Part shown: piece by piece, positions 1 to 7,500 of the stretch | How positions within the stretch are numbered: position 1 is the first letter of the stretch | Layout: each line of letters opens with the position of its first letter | DNA from: Acidobacteriota bacterium | GTDB lineage: Bacteria > Acidobacteriota > Terriglobia > Bryobacterales > Bryobacteraceae | Reading direction: 5' to 3' | Length of the DNA stretch: 64,000 bases | Assembly (NCBI GenBank): GCA_017307505.1 | Contig: JAFKEE010000029.1 | Span: 62,001 to 126,000, forward strand | Program-made: the position numbers and the translations under genes | The notes under the pieces: generated by a model | Told to the model about the DNA's origin: nothing | The model's database searches: none | What the model saw: only the letters and a program-made list of their open reading frames with translations

Positions 1-2
1 TA

Positions 3-248
3 TCGCCGGATGCGCAGCCGATGGCCGAGAACCTCTACCGCTTCATCTGGTCGTGGCTGGTCTGCATGATCGTCACCATCGCCGTCAGCCTTGTCACTCA
101 GCCGAAGCCGGACTTGGAATTGCAGGGCCTAGTCTACGGCTTGTCGGACATGCCCACCGAAGCGGGAATCCCGTTTTACCGCCGCTCAATCTTCGCGGCG
201 ATCGTGGTCGCCGCCTGCTTCCTGGCCCTGAATCTCATCTTCTGGTAG
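3..248 (+). CDS. C-terminal end of a sodium:solute symporter (SSS family), partial
   Basis: The reading frame is already open at the left window edge and ends at a TAG after a short hydrophobic tail. Two membrane segments are visible, one around WSWLVCMIVTIAVSLV and one at the end (AAIVVAACFLALNLIFW). Between them lies LVYGLSDMP followed by YRR, an arrangement typical of the last cytoplasmic loop and final helix of SSS-family sodium/sugar symporters in Acidobacteria and Planctomycetes. An internal ATG at position 21 is unlikely to be the true start because upstream codons continue in frame. The substrate cannot be told from this fragment; the sugar genes that follow make a sugar or uronate plausible. 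Confidence 0.6.
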   Translation, partial: SPDAQPMAENLYRFIWSWLVCMIVTIAVSLVTQPKPDLELQGLVYGLSDMPTEAGIPFYRRSIFAAIVVAACFLALNLIFW

Positions 249-337
249 CTGTGTGGGGGCCCCGACCCGGAATCAGGCTCTATCTCTTAGAAACGGATTT
301 ACATCCCTGGAATACCGTAATAATGGAGTCAGCTCCG

Positions 338-1354
338 ATGACACGCAAACAGCGAATGCAGCGCGCCTTGCGCCGCCAGCCGGTCGATCGCCTGCCCACA
401 CAGTCCAACTACACCAAAGTGATGGCGCGGACGCTCGTCGGTTATTTCCAGACGGACGAAGCCGCGCTGGGCGAACGCCTCGACAATCACCTGTTGCGCG
501 TCGACCTCACCCATACCCGCTCCACCAACGCGGACGGCTCGATCGAATTCGACTGGTGGGGCGCTGGCTGGGACACCCGCACGGAAGGCTACTGGCACTC
601 CTTCGCTCCTCTGCACGAGACGCTGGATCTCGACGCCTTTTCCTGGCCGGATCCCACCGAACCAGGTCTCCTGGACTCGGCAATCCGCACAATCCAACGC
701 GACGGTGAACTTCAGTTCATCGCCCCCAACCTCGGAATGTGCCTCTTCGAAAGAGCCTGGGCTCTGCGCGGCTTCGATGCGTTTCTGATGGACATGATCG
801 ACCGCGTGGACTGGGTGGAAGACCTGCTGGACCGCATTACGGCCATCCAGTGCACGCTGGCCAGGAGGTTCGTCGCCGCCGGAGTGCACGGAGGATACTT
901 CGGCGACGACTATGGCGCGCAGCGCTCCATGCTCTTCTCCCCGCGCCTGTGGCGGAAGCTCTACAAGCCCCGCCTCGCGCAGATGTTCGCGGTCTTCACG
1001 GACGCCGGCCTGCCGGTCATCCTGCACTCCGACGGCGACATCCGCGCCATCCTGCCAGACCTTGTCGAGATCGGACTCACCGCCTTGAATCCCGTCCAGC
1101 CCGAAGTACTCGATCACGCCTGGCTCTTCCGGGAGTACGGCGCCAGACTCAGTTTCTACGGTGGAGTTTCCACCCAAGGTGTATTGCCCAACGGCTCCCC
1201 CGAACAGGTTCGGGCCGCGACGCTCGCCTGTGCCCGCGACCTGGCGCCCGACGGCACCGGCCTGGTCCTGGGGGCATCCCACCGCATGCAGTCCGACATC
1301 CCAGTCAAGAACGTGGAGGCCATGCTCAATGCTTTCGACACTACCGTCCGTTGA
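338..1354 (+). CDS. Uroporphyrinogen decarboxylase (URO-D) family protein
   Basis: A 338-residue protein with the URO-D fold signature: N-terminal RMQRALRRQPVDRLP, then a central ILHSDGDI segment and GLTALNPVQPE, as in the many URO-D-like paralogues. These are usually not heme enzymes but corrinoid- or cobamide-linked methyltransferase relatives, often encoded next to sugar genes in Acidobacteria and Planctomycetes. I chose the ATG at 338 because GGAG at 325-328 lies 9 nt upstream; an in-frame ATG at 323 would add five residues. No heme pathway neighbours are present. The gene overlaps the following galactokinase-family gene by 26 nt, so the two are probably co-translated. True substrate unknown. 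Confidence 0.75.
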   Translation: MTRKQRMQRALRRQPVDRLPTQSNYTKVMARTLVGYFQTDEAALGERLDNHLLRVDLTHTRSTNADGSIEFDWWGAGWDTRTEGYWHSFAPLHETLDLDAFSWPDPTEPGLLDSAIRTIQRDGELQFIAPNLGMCLFERAWALRGFDAFLMDMIDRVDWVEDLLDRITAIQCTLARRFVAAGVHGGYFGDDYGAQRSMLFSPRLWRKLYKPRLAQMFAVFTDAGLPVILHSDGDIRAILPDLVEIGLTALNPVQPEVLDHAWLFREYGARLSFYGGVSTQGVLPNGSPEQVRAATLACARDLAPDGTGLVLGASHRMQSDIPVKNVEAMLNAFDTTVR

Positions 1355-2516
1355 ATGGACCGTCGACTCGCTCGCACGCGCCCGGCGCATGGCTGAGGAG
1401 TTCCACCGCGAGTTCAGGGGCGAACCGGAACTCTGGGCGCGCGCCCCTGGCCGCGTCGACCTGATGGGCAGCCACACCGACTACAACCTCGGCTTCGTCC
1501 TCACGCTTCCAATCAGTAAAGACACCTGGATCGCAGCCCGCCACCGCGACGACGGCATCGTCCGCCTGCACTCCCTCAACCTGGAGGCCACTGACCAATT
1601 CCGCCTCGACCAGATAAACCGCGCCGCCGGCTCGAAGTGGCGGAACTACGTGCGCGGCGTGCCTGCGATCCTGCAGCAGGAGGGACTGAAGCTCAACGGC
1701 TGCGATGCGGTCGTGCACAGCACGGTCCCCCTGGAAAGCGGACTCAGTTCCTCCGCGGCACTGGAGTGTGCGGTGGCTACCATCTTTGAAGAACTTGGCG
1801 GCTGGCACCTGTCTCCTCAAAGAAAAGCTCAACTCTGCCAGAAAGCGGAAAACCAGTTCGCAGGCGTAAGTTGCGGCATCCTCGACCAGTACTCCGCCTG
1901 CCTCGGCCTGGACGGCTGCGCCCTGGTGCTCGACTGCCGCGATCTGTCGACACGCACCATCCACGTTGCGGAGAGCATCCGCATCGTCATCTGCAACACC
2001 ATGAGCCCCCGCCGTTTGTCGGGCGGCGAATACGCCCGGCGGCGGTCAGAATGTGAACAGGGCGCGTCCCTGCTCGGCGTCAATGCCCTGCGGGACCTTC
2101 CGCCGTCGGTCCTTGCCTCCCGTCGCAAGGAACTCAGCGAAGTGGTCGCAAGGCGCTGCGAGTTCATCGTCGACGAAAGCGCACGCGTGGAACTGCTGGC
2201 CCAGGCGCTCTCCGACGATGACCGTGCATCGATCGCCAGCCTCTGCGCCGCCTCCTTCGCCGGAGCGCGAGACCTCTACGAGATCGTCTCCCCCGCCATG
2301 GAAACCATGATGAAGTGCATGCTCGCGGCCCCGGGCATCCTGGGCGCACGCCAGGCCGGAGCGGGCTTCGGCGGTTGTATGGTAGCCCTGGTCGACGCCG
2401 CCCAAACCGGAGCCTTCCGCGCTTCGGTCATCGATTCCTACAGCCGATCGACGCAGACGGCACCCGAGGTCTGGCCCGTCGTGGGCGCTCGCGGCGCAGA
2501 AGCATTTCACCTCTGA
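1329..2516 (+). CDS. galK: Galactokinase-family GHMP sugar kinase
   Basis: A 395-residue GHMP kinase that should phosphorylate the anomeric hydroxyl of galactose or a related sugar using ATP. The galactokinase signature region is at residues 41-53 (GRVDLMGSHTDYN), the GHMP ATP loop is PLESGLSSSAALE, and the C-terminal glycine-rich motif is GAGFGG. Start ATG 1329 is supported by GGAGG at 1315-1319 with 9 nt spacing, inside the end of the upstream URO-D gene. Odd point: canonical galactokinases have G-E-H in the sugar-binding signature, whereas this protein has G-S-H (and D for N two positions after the Arg). The glutamate that normally contacts the sugar is therefore replaced. The family is certain; strict galactose specificity is not. 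Confidence 0.85.
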   Translation: MLSTLPSVEWTVDSLARARRMAEEFHREFRGEPELWARAPGRVDLMGSHTDYNLGFVLTLPISKDTWIAARHRDDGIVRLHSLNLEATDQFRLDQINRAAGSKWRNYVRGVPAILQQEGLKLNGCDAVVHSTVPLESGLSSSAALECAVATIFEELGGWHLSPQRKAQLCQKAENQFAGVSCGILDQYSACLGLDGCALVLDCRDLSTRTIHVAESIRIVICNTMSPRRLSGGEYARRRSECEQGASLLGVNALRDLPPSVLASRRKELSEVVARRCEFIVDESARVELLAQALSDDDRASIASLCAASFAGARDLYEIVSPAMETMMKCMLAAPGILGARQAGAGFGGCMVALVDAAQTGAFRASVIDSYSRSTQTAPEVWPVVGARGAEAFHL

Positions 2517-2577
2517 AGCCGGCCCGGCCGCAGTTCGCGCTTGCCCCGGCCTCTGGCCACCCACCACACTGAAGGAG

Positions 2578-3357
2578 ATGCCAAGGACCGCCTGGGGCTG
2601 GTTGATCACGCCGGAAGAACTCGAATCCTGGACCCTCTCCCTGGACGAGACCCTGCTTGTCATCAACAAACCCGGTCACGTCCTCTGCCATCCTTCGAAA
2701 CACGGCCCCTGGTCGAGCCTGGTCGGTGCGTGCCGTGAATACCTCTCCGCCGAAGTCCTGCACATGCCGTCGCGGCTCGATCGCGAGACCAGCGGACTCA
2801 TGCTCCTGGCGCGTGATCGCGACCTCGGCTCCCGTCTCCAGCGAGCCTTCCAGCACGGCCAGGTCCGCAAGAGCTATCTCGCCATCCTGGAAGGTCATCT
2901 CAACCACCCCATCGAAGTCGACCAGCCCCTGGCCCTTTCGACGTCCTCGGTAGTCCGGCTGAAGCGCGCGGTGACGGAGGGCGGCCAGCAGGCCCACACC
3001 CGGTTCGAGCCCTTGGAGCACGCCGGTGGCTACACGCTCGCTCGCGTCCGCCCAACCACCGGCCGCCTCCATCAGATCCGCGTCCATGCGGCTCATATAG
3101 GCCACCCAATCGCCGGCGACAAGCTCTACGGCCCCGACGAGACGCTCTTTCTCCGCTTCATCGAACACGGTTTCGATGAACACATGCAGGCGGCCCTGCC
3201 CTTCCACCGCCACGCCCTCCACGCGGCGTCCCTCACTTTTGAACTGGAAACAGGCCCTCTGCATTTCGAAGCGCCGCTGGCACAGGATATGGCCGGCTTC
3301 TGGAGCAGCCTGCACCCCTCACCCGCTCTCGGAGTTTCTAGAATGGAAGAGCCCTGA
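2578..3357 (+). CDS. RluA-family pseudouridine synthase
   Basis: A 259-residue RluA-type enzyme that isomerises uridine to pseudouridine in rRNA or tRNA. The catalytic motif SRLDRETSGLMLLAR holds the conserved aspartate; PTTGRLHQIRVH and HPIAGDKLYG are the other family blocks. There is no N-terminal S4 domain, so it resembles the shorter RluA/TruC-like forms. The purine-rich GAAGGAG directly abuts the ATG at 2578, which is too close for a normal Shine-Dalgarno site. The real start may lie slightly downstream (the codon-9 TTG at 2602), or the mRNA may use another signal. The C-terminus extends past the last core block with a His-rich segment. The target RNA position is not predictable. Confidence 0.88.
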   Translation: MPRTAWGWLITPEELESWTLSLDETLLVINKPGHVLCHPSKHGPWSSLVGACREYLSAEVLHMPSRLDRETSGLMLLARDRDLGSRLQRAFQHGQVRKSYLAILEGHLNHPIEVDQPLALSTSSVVRLKRAVTEGGQQAHTRFEPLEHAGGYTLARVRPTTGRLHQIRVHAAHIGHPIAGDKLYGPDETLFLRFIEHGFDEHMQAALPFHRHALHAASLTFELETGPLHFEAPLAQDMAGFWSSLHPSPALGVSRMEEP

Positions 3358-3380
3358 TTGTTCTCGTGGAGTGTCTTTCA

Positions 3381-4103
3381 ATGGAACTGCCCGCCATCGG
3401 CTCAGCCCTCACTATCCAGTACAAACGAAACCCGACCGTCTATTCGGATCCCGCCCTCAGCCCGCGCCTCTACTTCGGCCGCGTCGTGCGGCACGAAGGC
3501 GAGTGGGGGTTCGTCGCCCTCTTGGGCAACTATGACAACGTCCCGCAGGAGACGTCCATCGAGTGGACCGGCGACGAGTCAGGCTGGGCGGATCGCGAAT
3601 TCCATCAGCCTATCGAGACCATCAACTTCTCGCCCAGTGCCGATCAGATGGCTCTCGGCGATGAAATTGCCGCCTTGCCCGAAGAAGTACCTACCGCCGA
3701 CAGCCCCACCCGCCCGGTGGAAGAACTGAGGCTCCGCTTCCTTGCCGCCGCCTTCGAAGCCGGCTGGCTGAACGAACTCGAGAAGCCCGTAGTCTTCTAC
3801 TCCGACGATTTCCCGGATGCCTCCGCGACAGTCTCGCGCTGGAACCGCCAGGAACTGGCCAGCTTCGAGCTCAGCGACGACCGTGTCTACCTCGTCTGGC
3901 CCGTCGAAGGCCGTCCCGAGGAAGAGTGGGGCGTCGAACTCACCCGTCAGGAAGACGGAGTCTTCTACTCCAAATCAGAGGCCTTCGGAGACGAGTTCGA
4001 AGCCAAACTGGAGCACCGCGCAGGCTACCACGCCCTCATCGGGCTCTGGGGCAGCGACGAGTTCTTCAGTTTCTTCGGAGCCATCCTGCCCGACCCGAAA
4101 TAA
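3381..4103 (+). CDS. Conserved-looking hypothetical protein, acidic, no recognised domain
   Basis: A 240-residue protein I do not recognise. It is acidic and rich in Trp, Phe and Glu, has no signal peptide or membrane segment, and is therefore probably cytosolic. Short repeated-looking blocks such as GEWGFVALLG, EEEWGVELTRQEDGVFY and GLWGSDEFFSFFGAILP suggest a beta-rich domain. The ATG at 3381 has GGAG at 3368-3371 (9 nt spacing), better than the in-frame GTG at 3366. A TAGAAT sequence at 3339-3344 inside the end of the RluA gene could be its own -10 element. It converges with the next gene with no spacer. No function can be assigned. Confidence 0.7.
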   Translation: MELPAIGSALTIQYKRNPTVYSDPALSPRLYFGRVVRHEGEWGFVALLGNYDNVPQETSIEWTGDESGWADREFHQPIETINFSPSADQMALGDEIAALPEEVPTADSPTRPVEELRLRFLAAAFEAGWLNELEKPVVFYSDDFPDASATVSRWNRQELASFELSDDRVYLVWPVEGRPEEEWGVELTRQEDGVFYSKSEAFGDEFEAKLEHRAGYHALIGLWGSDEFFSFFGAILPDPK

Positions 4104-5303
4104 TCACGCCAGGTCGATCAGGTACATCTGACGCCCGGTCCCGCCATGCGCGGAATCGATCACCACCTTGCGGCCGTCCGGGCTATACCGCGGATGCGTG
4201 TCGCAGCGCCATTCGCCCGTATACTCCTTCGGTGAAGGGAAACTGCCCAGAGGCACCTTCGTGCCGGTGGCCAGTTCGTACAGAAACACGTTCTGGTTGC
4301 GCTGCTTGTCGGGATACGTGTCGTTGAGGATGTAACGCCCGCCCGGCAAGTAGGTGCAGTGGCCGTTCACCGTCATGACGTCAGGACCAATACACTCCAC
4401 CTGTTCGGTCCGGTCTTTGTACAGGTAAAACTTCTCACCCTTCGACGGATGCCATGCCCAGGCCAGGACGTGCTCCGGGTCGCGCCAGATGAAGTGCGAC
4501 GTCTTGCCATACGGATCCAGGATGAACAACTCTTTCCCGTCGCGATTCGCCGTGAACATGCGCGTCGAAAAGCTCGTGCCTTCCTTATCACCCCGCCAGC
4601 GGTGCAGGAAGATGAACCGCGACCCGTCGGTGTTGTACAGCAGGTGATTAAACCAGTGTTTGGCGCCGTTGGAGTACCCGCCCGGATACGGGATGCGCGC
4701 AGCCTCGGCAAACGGAATCAGCAGTTCGGTGCGGCCCGAGGCCACGTCCATCCGCCAGATCCCCGCATCCTCCGGCACGAGCTTGTCCTTGTTCGGATCA
4801 GGCAGCCCCGCATACCCGTAACCCGGCCGGCAGTTGTTCAACCGCCGGAAATCCGGATAGATCGCGGTCTTCCCATCTGGACTCAACGTATACACCGGAG
4901 CAGGCAACTGCCGCGTCCGGCCCGTCTTCACGTTGTGGATCTTCGCAACGAAACGCCCGTCCACACGGTCGTTCCAGATCACCTCATCGCGCGACCCCGG
5001 CAGCCACTGCAGCATCGCCCCCTGCTGCCAGTTCCACGCGCGCGTCTCGCCAATCGTCTTCCACTGATCCCCGTTCTGCGTATCGATCACACCCAACTGG
5101 ATCACATCGTCGGGCCGCGGAGACCGGTGCTCGAAGTCCACCTGCATTCCCAACACGTGGCGCGACGTCGGATCGAACTGGAGCTTGTCGTAGTAGCCGA
5201 ACCAGTGAAATCCAGGCGCTTTCGTGATCGCCCTGATCTTCACCGGTTCGCCCTGCAGCAGGACAGCCGCGGACGAAAGGAGAAAACTGCGTCGGTTGAG
5301 CAT
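4104..5303 (-). CDS. Exported beta-propeller protein (TolB/oligogalacturonate-lyase-like repeats)
   Basis: A 399-residue protein beginning with a twin-arginine-like signal (LNRRSFLLSS). It contains repeated WD40/PD40-type blades, for example YTLSPDGKTAIYPDF, HPRYSPDGRKVVIDS and YNTDGSRFIFLHRW, so a periplasmic or secreted seven-bladed propeller is likely. Its length and the closing His-Pro-x-Tyr-Ser-Pro-Asp-Gly blade resemble PL22 oligogalacturonate lyases. I cannot confirm the metal-binding histidines by eye, so a lyase role is only a suggestion, helped by the adjacent uronate genes. The ATG at 5303 shares one base with the upstream SDR stop (TGATG), showing translational coupling. A longer frame to 5375 exists but would lie inside the SDR gene. 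Confidence 0.65.
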   Translation of the reverse strand: MLNRRSFLLSSAAVLLQGEPVKIRAITKAPGFHWFGYYDKLQFDPTSRHVLGMQVDFEHRSPRPDDVIQLGVIDTQNGDQWKTIGETRAWNWQQGAMLQWLPGSRDEVIWNDRVDGRFVAKIHNVKTGRTRQLPAPVYTLSPDGKTAIYPDFRRLNNCRPGYGYAGLPDPNKDKLVPEDAGIWRMDVASGRTELLIPFAEAARIPYPGGYSNGAKHWFNHLLYNTDGSRFIFLHRWRGDKEGTSFSTRMFTANRDGKELFILDPYGKTSHFIWRDPEHVLAWAWHPSKGEKFYLYKDRTEQVECIGPDVMTVNGHCTYLPGGRYILNDTYPDKQRNQNVFLYELATGTKVPLGSFPSPKEYTGEWRCDTHPRYSPDGRKVVIDSAHGGTGRQMYLIDLA

Positions 5304-6088
5304 CAGAAACCGACCAGCATACCTCCATCCACCGGCAGAACGACACCATTCACAAACCGCGCCGCCGGGGAACACAGATAGACGGCCGCCCAGCCGATGT
5401 CCTCGGGGACTCCGAACCGGCCTAGCGGAGTCCGGTCCAGCACTTTCTGTTTCCGCGCCGGATCGCCCGCCATCGCCTTCCGCGAGATGTCCGTCTCAAT
5501 AAACCCGGGAGCAATCCCGTTCACGCGGATCCCCTTCGGAGACAAATCCACCGCCAGCGACCGCACCATCCCCAAATAGGCCGACTTGGCCGTCGTGTAA
5601 GCAAACACGCGCGGCACACCGAAAAACGAAGTCATCGAGGCCGTGAACAGGATATTGCCCCGCCCGCGCGAAACCATCCCCGGCGCCACAGCCCTCGTCA
5701 ATGTGTACGCACCAGTCACATGCGTGTCCATCAACTGCCGGAACTCCGTCTCCTCGGTCTCCTCAATCGACTTCTTGAAATGGTTCCCGGCGTTGTTGAT
5801 CAGGATCGAAACATCTCCGTACCGCGCCTTCACATCGGCCACCAGTTCGCCCGCGCGGCTGGTCTCGGCAATGTCGTGAACCGCAAAGCCGGCCTTCGGG
5901 CCCAGTTCCCCGGCGGCGGCCTGCAGATTCTCCTTGCGGCGTCCCACCAGGACTACCTGAGCCCCGGCCGACACCAGTGCGTGCGCCATCGCCCGGCCCA
6001 GGCCGGTGGCACCTCCTGTAATTAATGCGACTTCGCCTTCCAGTGAGAAAGCTTCCGCCAGAGACATGAACCCAGTGCTGTCTGACAT
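5303..6088 (-). CDS. SDR-family oxidoreductase (gluconate-5-dehydrogenase-like)
   Basis: A 261-residue classical short-chain dehydrogenase. The NAD(P)-binding TGGATGLG is at residues 24-31, NNAG at 98-101, the catalytic serine at about 151 (TASMTS) and YTTAK with Tyr164/Lys168. The overall pattern, ending PEDIGWAAVYLCSPAARFVNG and PVDGG, resembles gluconate/idonate 5-dehydrogenases and related sugar-acid reductases. It is translationally coupled to the exported propeller gene and divergent from the tagaturonate epimerase gene across only 34 bp, so a role in hexuronate reduction (fructuronate or tagaturonate) is plausible. An alternative start at Met8 exists; the first ATG was chosen because it sits at the right distance from the divergent promoter. 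Confidence 0.82.
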   Translation of the reverse strand: MSDSTGFMSLAEAFSLEGEVALITGGATGLGRAMAHALVSAGAQVVLVGRRKENLQAAAGELGPKAGFAVHDIAETSRAGELVADVKARYGDVSILINNAGNHFKKSIEETEETEFRQLMDTHVTGAYTLTRAVAPGMVSRGRGNILFTASMTSFFGVPRVFAYTTAKSAYLGMVRSLAVDLSPKGIRVNGIAPGFIETDISRKAMAGDPARKQKVLDRTPLGRFGVPEDIGWAAVYLCSPAARFVNGVVLPVDGGMLVGF

Positions 6089-6104
6089 AGTGGAGTGTTT
6101 ACTG

Positions 6105-6110
6105 ATATGT
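6105..6110 (+). promoter_or_regulatory. Probable -10 element of the tagaturonate epimerase gene
   Basis: TATGTT in a 34-bp divergent spacer, 12 nt before the ATG at 6123. No Shine-Dalgarno sequence is present between it and the start codon, so the mRNA would have a leader of only a few bases. A minus-strand TAACAT overlaps it (6106-6111) and could serve the SDR gene. Confidence 0.4.
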
Positions 6111-6122
6111 TAATTCACAGCT

Positions 6123-7352
6123 ATGGAAAAAGCAGTAGCACTGGCAAAGTTCTCCTTCGGGATGGGTGACCGCTTCGCCCAGCAGGGCAAGGCTCAGCTG
6201 GCCGCCTGCGCCAAGGCCGCGGCGCTCGGCGCCGATATCATTCCAGTCTGGAACAAGAGCAATCGCGAGCACATGATCGTCGGCTCCAAGCCGCCCAGCG
6301 TGCGCGAAGAGGCCGATGCCGCCGTCGCCGCGCTCGGTTGGACAAAGCCCTATCACGTCGATGCCGATCACATCAATCTCGGCACCGTCGATGGCTTCCT
6401 CACTGCCAGCGACTTCTTTACCCTCGACGTCGCCGACTCCATCGGGAAGTCCGCCGAACCCGCCGCCGTCGATGCCTTCGTTCAGCGCCATGGCGACTTT
6501 GGAGGAGCCTTCGGCCTCACCCGGGACAAGGTCCGTGCGGCTGCCACCAAGTACCTGTTCGCCGCCGAGGACGCCGGCCGCATCTATCGCCGCATCGAGT
6601 CCGCACGCGGCGCCGGCACCTTCGTCACGGAAGTCTCCTGCGACGAAACAGACTCGCCCCAGACCCCCGACGAACTGCTCGTCATCCTGGCAGCTCTGGC
6701 CGACCAGAACATCCCGGCCCAGACCATCGCCCCCAAATTCACAGGCCGTTTCAACAAAGGTGTGGACTACGTCGGCGACCCGGCCCAGTTCGAACGTGAG
6801 TTCCTCGACGACATCGCCGTCATCGCGCACGCCGTGAAGGAATTCGGCCTGCCCGCCAATCTCAAACTCAGCGTTCACTCCGGCAGCGACAAGTTCTCCA
6901 TCTACCCGGCCATCCGCCGAGCCATGCAGTCCACCGGCGCAGGCGTCCACCTGAAGACAGCGGGTACCACCTGGCTGGAAGAACTCATCGGACTCGCCGA
7001 AGCCGGAGGCGAAGGACTCGCCATGGCAAAACTCGTCTACGCCGAGGCCTTCGCGCACAGCACCGAACTCTGCGCCCCTTATGCCGCCGTGATCGATATC
7101 GACGGATCCAGGCTGCCCTCGCCGGAGTCCGTCAACAGCTGGAGTGCGAACGACTACGCCTCCGCCCTGCGCCACGACCAGAGCAACCCGGCCTTCAATC
7201 CCAACCTGCGCCAGTTGCTGCACGTCGGTTACAAAGTGGCCGCCAAGCTCGGCGACCGCTACCTGCAGATGGTCCGCGACTGCGAAGAGAGCGTCGCCCG
7301 CAATGTGACCGAGAACCTCTTCGACCGCCACATCGCACGCGTGTTCCTGTAA
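6123..7352 (+). CDS. uxaE: Tagaturonate epimerase family protein
   Basis: A 409-residue cytosolic protein matching the UxaE family, which interconverts D-tagaturonate and D-fructuronate in a galacturonate route lacking the classical UxaB/UxaC order. Visible family blocks are FSFGMGDRFAQQGKAQ at the N-terminus, PVWNKSNREH, YHVDADHINL, PKFTGRFNKGVDYVGD and LKLSVHSGSDKFSIYP, with His and Asp residues suited to metal binding. It is divergent from the SDR and propeller genes, which together look like a small uronate catabolism locus. It has no Shine-Dalgarno sequence; a -10-like TATGTT lies 12 nt upstream of the start. The length is normal for the family. Confidence 0.82.
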   Translation: MEKAVALAKFSFGMGDRFAQQGKAQLAACAKAAALGADIIPVWNKSNREHMIVGSKPPSVREEADAAVAALGWTKPYHVDADHINLGTVDGFLTASDFFTLDVADSIGKSAEPAAVDAFVQRHGDFGGAFGLTRDKVRAAATKYLFAAEDAGRIYRRIESARGAGTFVTEVSCDETDSPQTPDELLVILAALADQNIPAQTIAPKFTGRFNKGVDYVGDPAQFEREFLDDIAVIAHAVKEFGLPANLKLSVHSGSDKFSIYPAIRRAMQSTGAGVHLKTAGTTWLEELIGLAEAGGEGLAMAKLVYAEAFAHSTELCAPYAAVIDIDGSRLPSPESVNSWSANDYASALRHDQSNPAFNPNLRQLLHVGYKVAAKLGDRYLQMVRDCEESVARNVTENLFDRHIARVFL

Positions 7353-7481
7353 TCCGCCTCACCCCCCAGATCGCCCGGGGCGTCCACAGTTCCGACTTCG
7401 GCGCCCCTTCCACCACTCCGCCGCCGGCCGGCTTCGCCGCATCTCCAGCCCCCCCGATGGAGCCACCCCTCCGCGAAGCAC

Positions 7482-7487
7482 TATAAT
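7482..7487 (+). promoter_or_regulatory. Consensus -10 box (TATAAT) deciding the start of the PQQ dehydrogenase gene
   Basis: A perfect TATAAT lies at the end of a 133-bp intergenic stretch and overlaps an in-frame ATG at 7486. A transcript from this box would begin at about 7494, downstream of that ATG, so the next ATG at 7501 is the more likely start, with a leader of roughly 7 nt. Confidence 0.55.
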
Positions 7488-7500
7488 GGCCGTCATTGCA

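Noticed and set aside
6099-7331. 410-codon open frame on the minus strand opposite the tagaturonate epimerase gene
   Set aside because: The plus strand encodes a full-length recognised enzyme; the minus frame is a GC-driven antisense shadow with low-complexity Val/Gly/Asp-rich translation.
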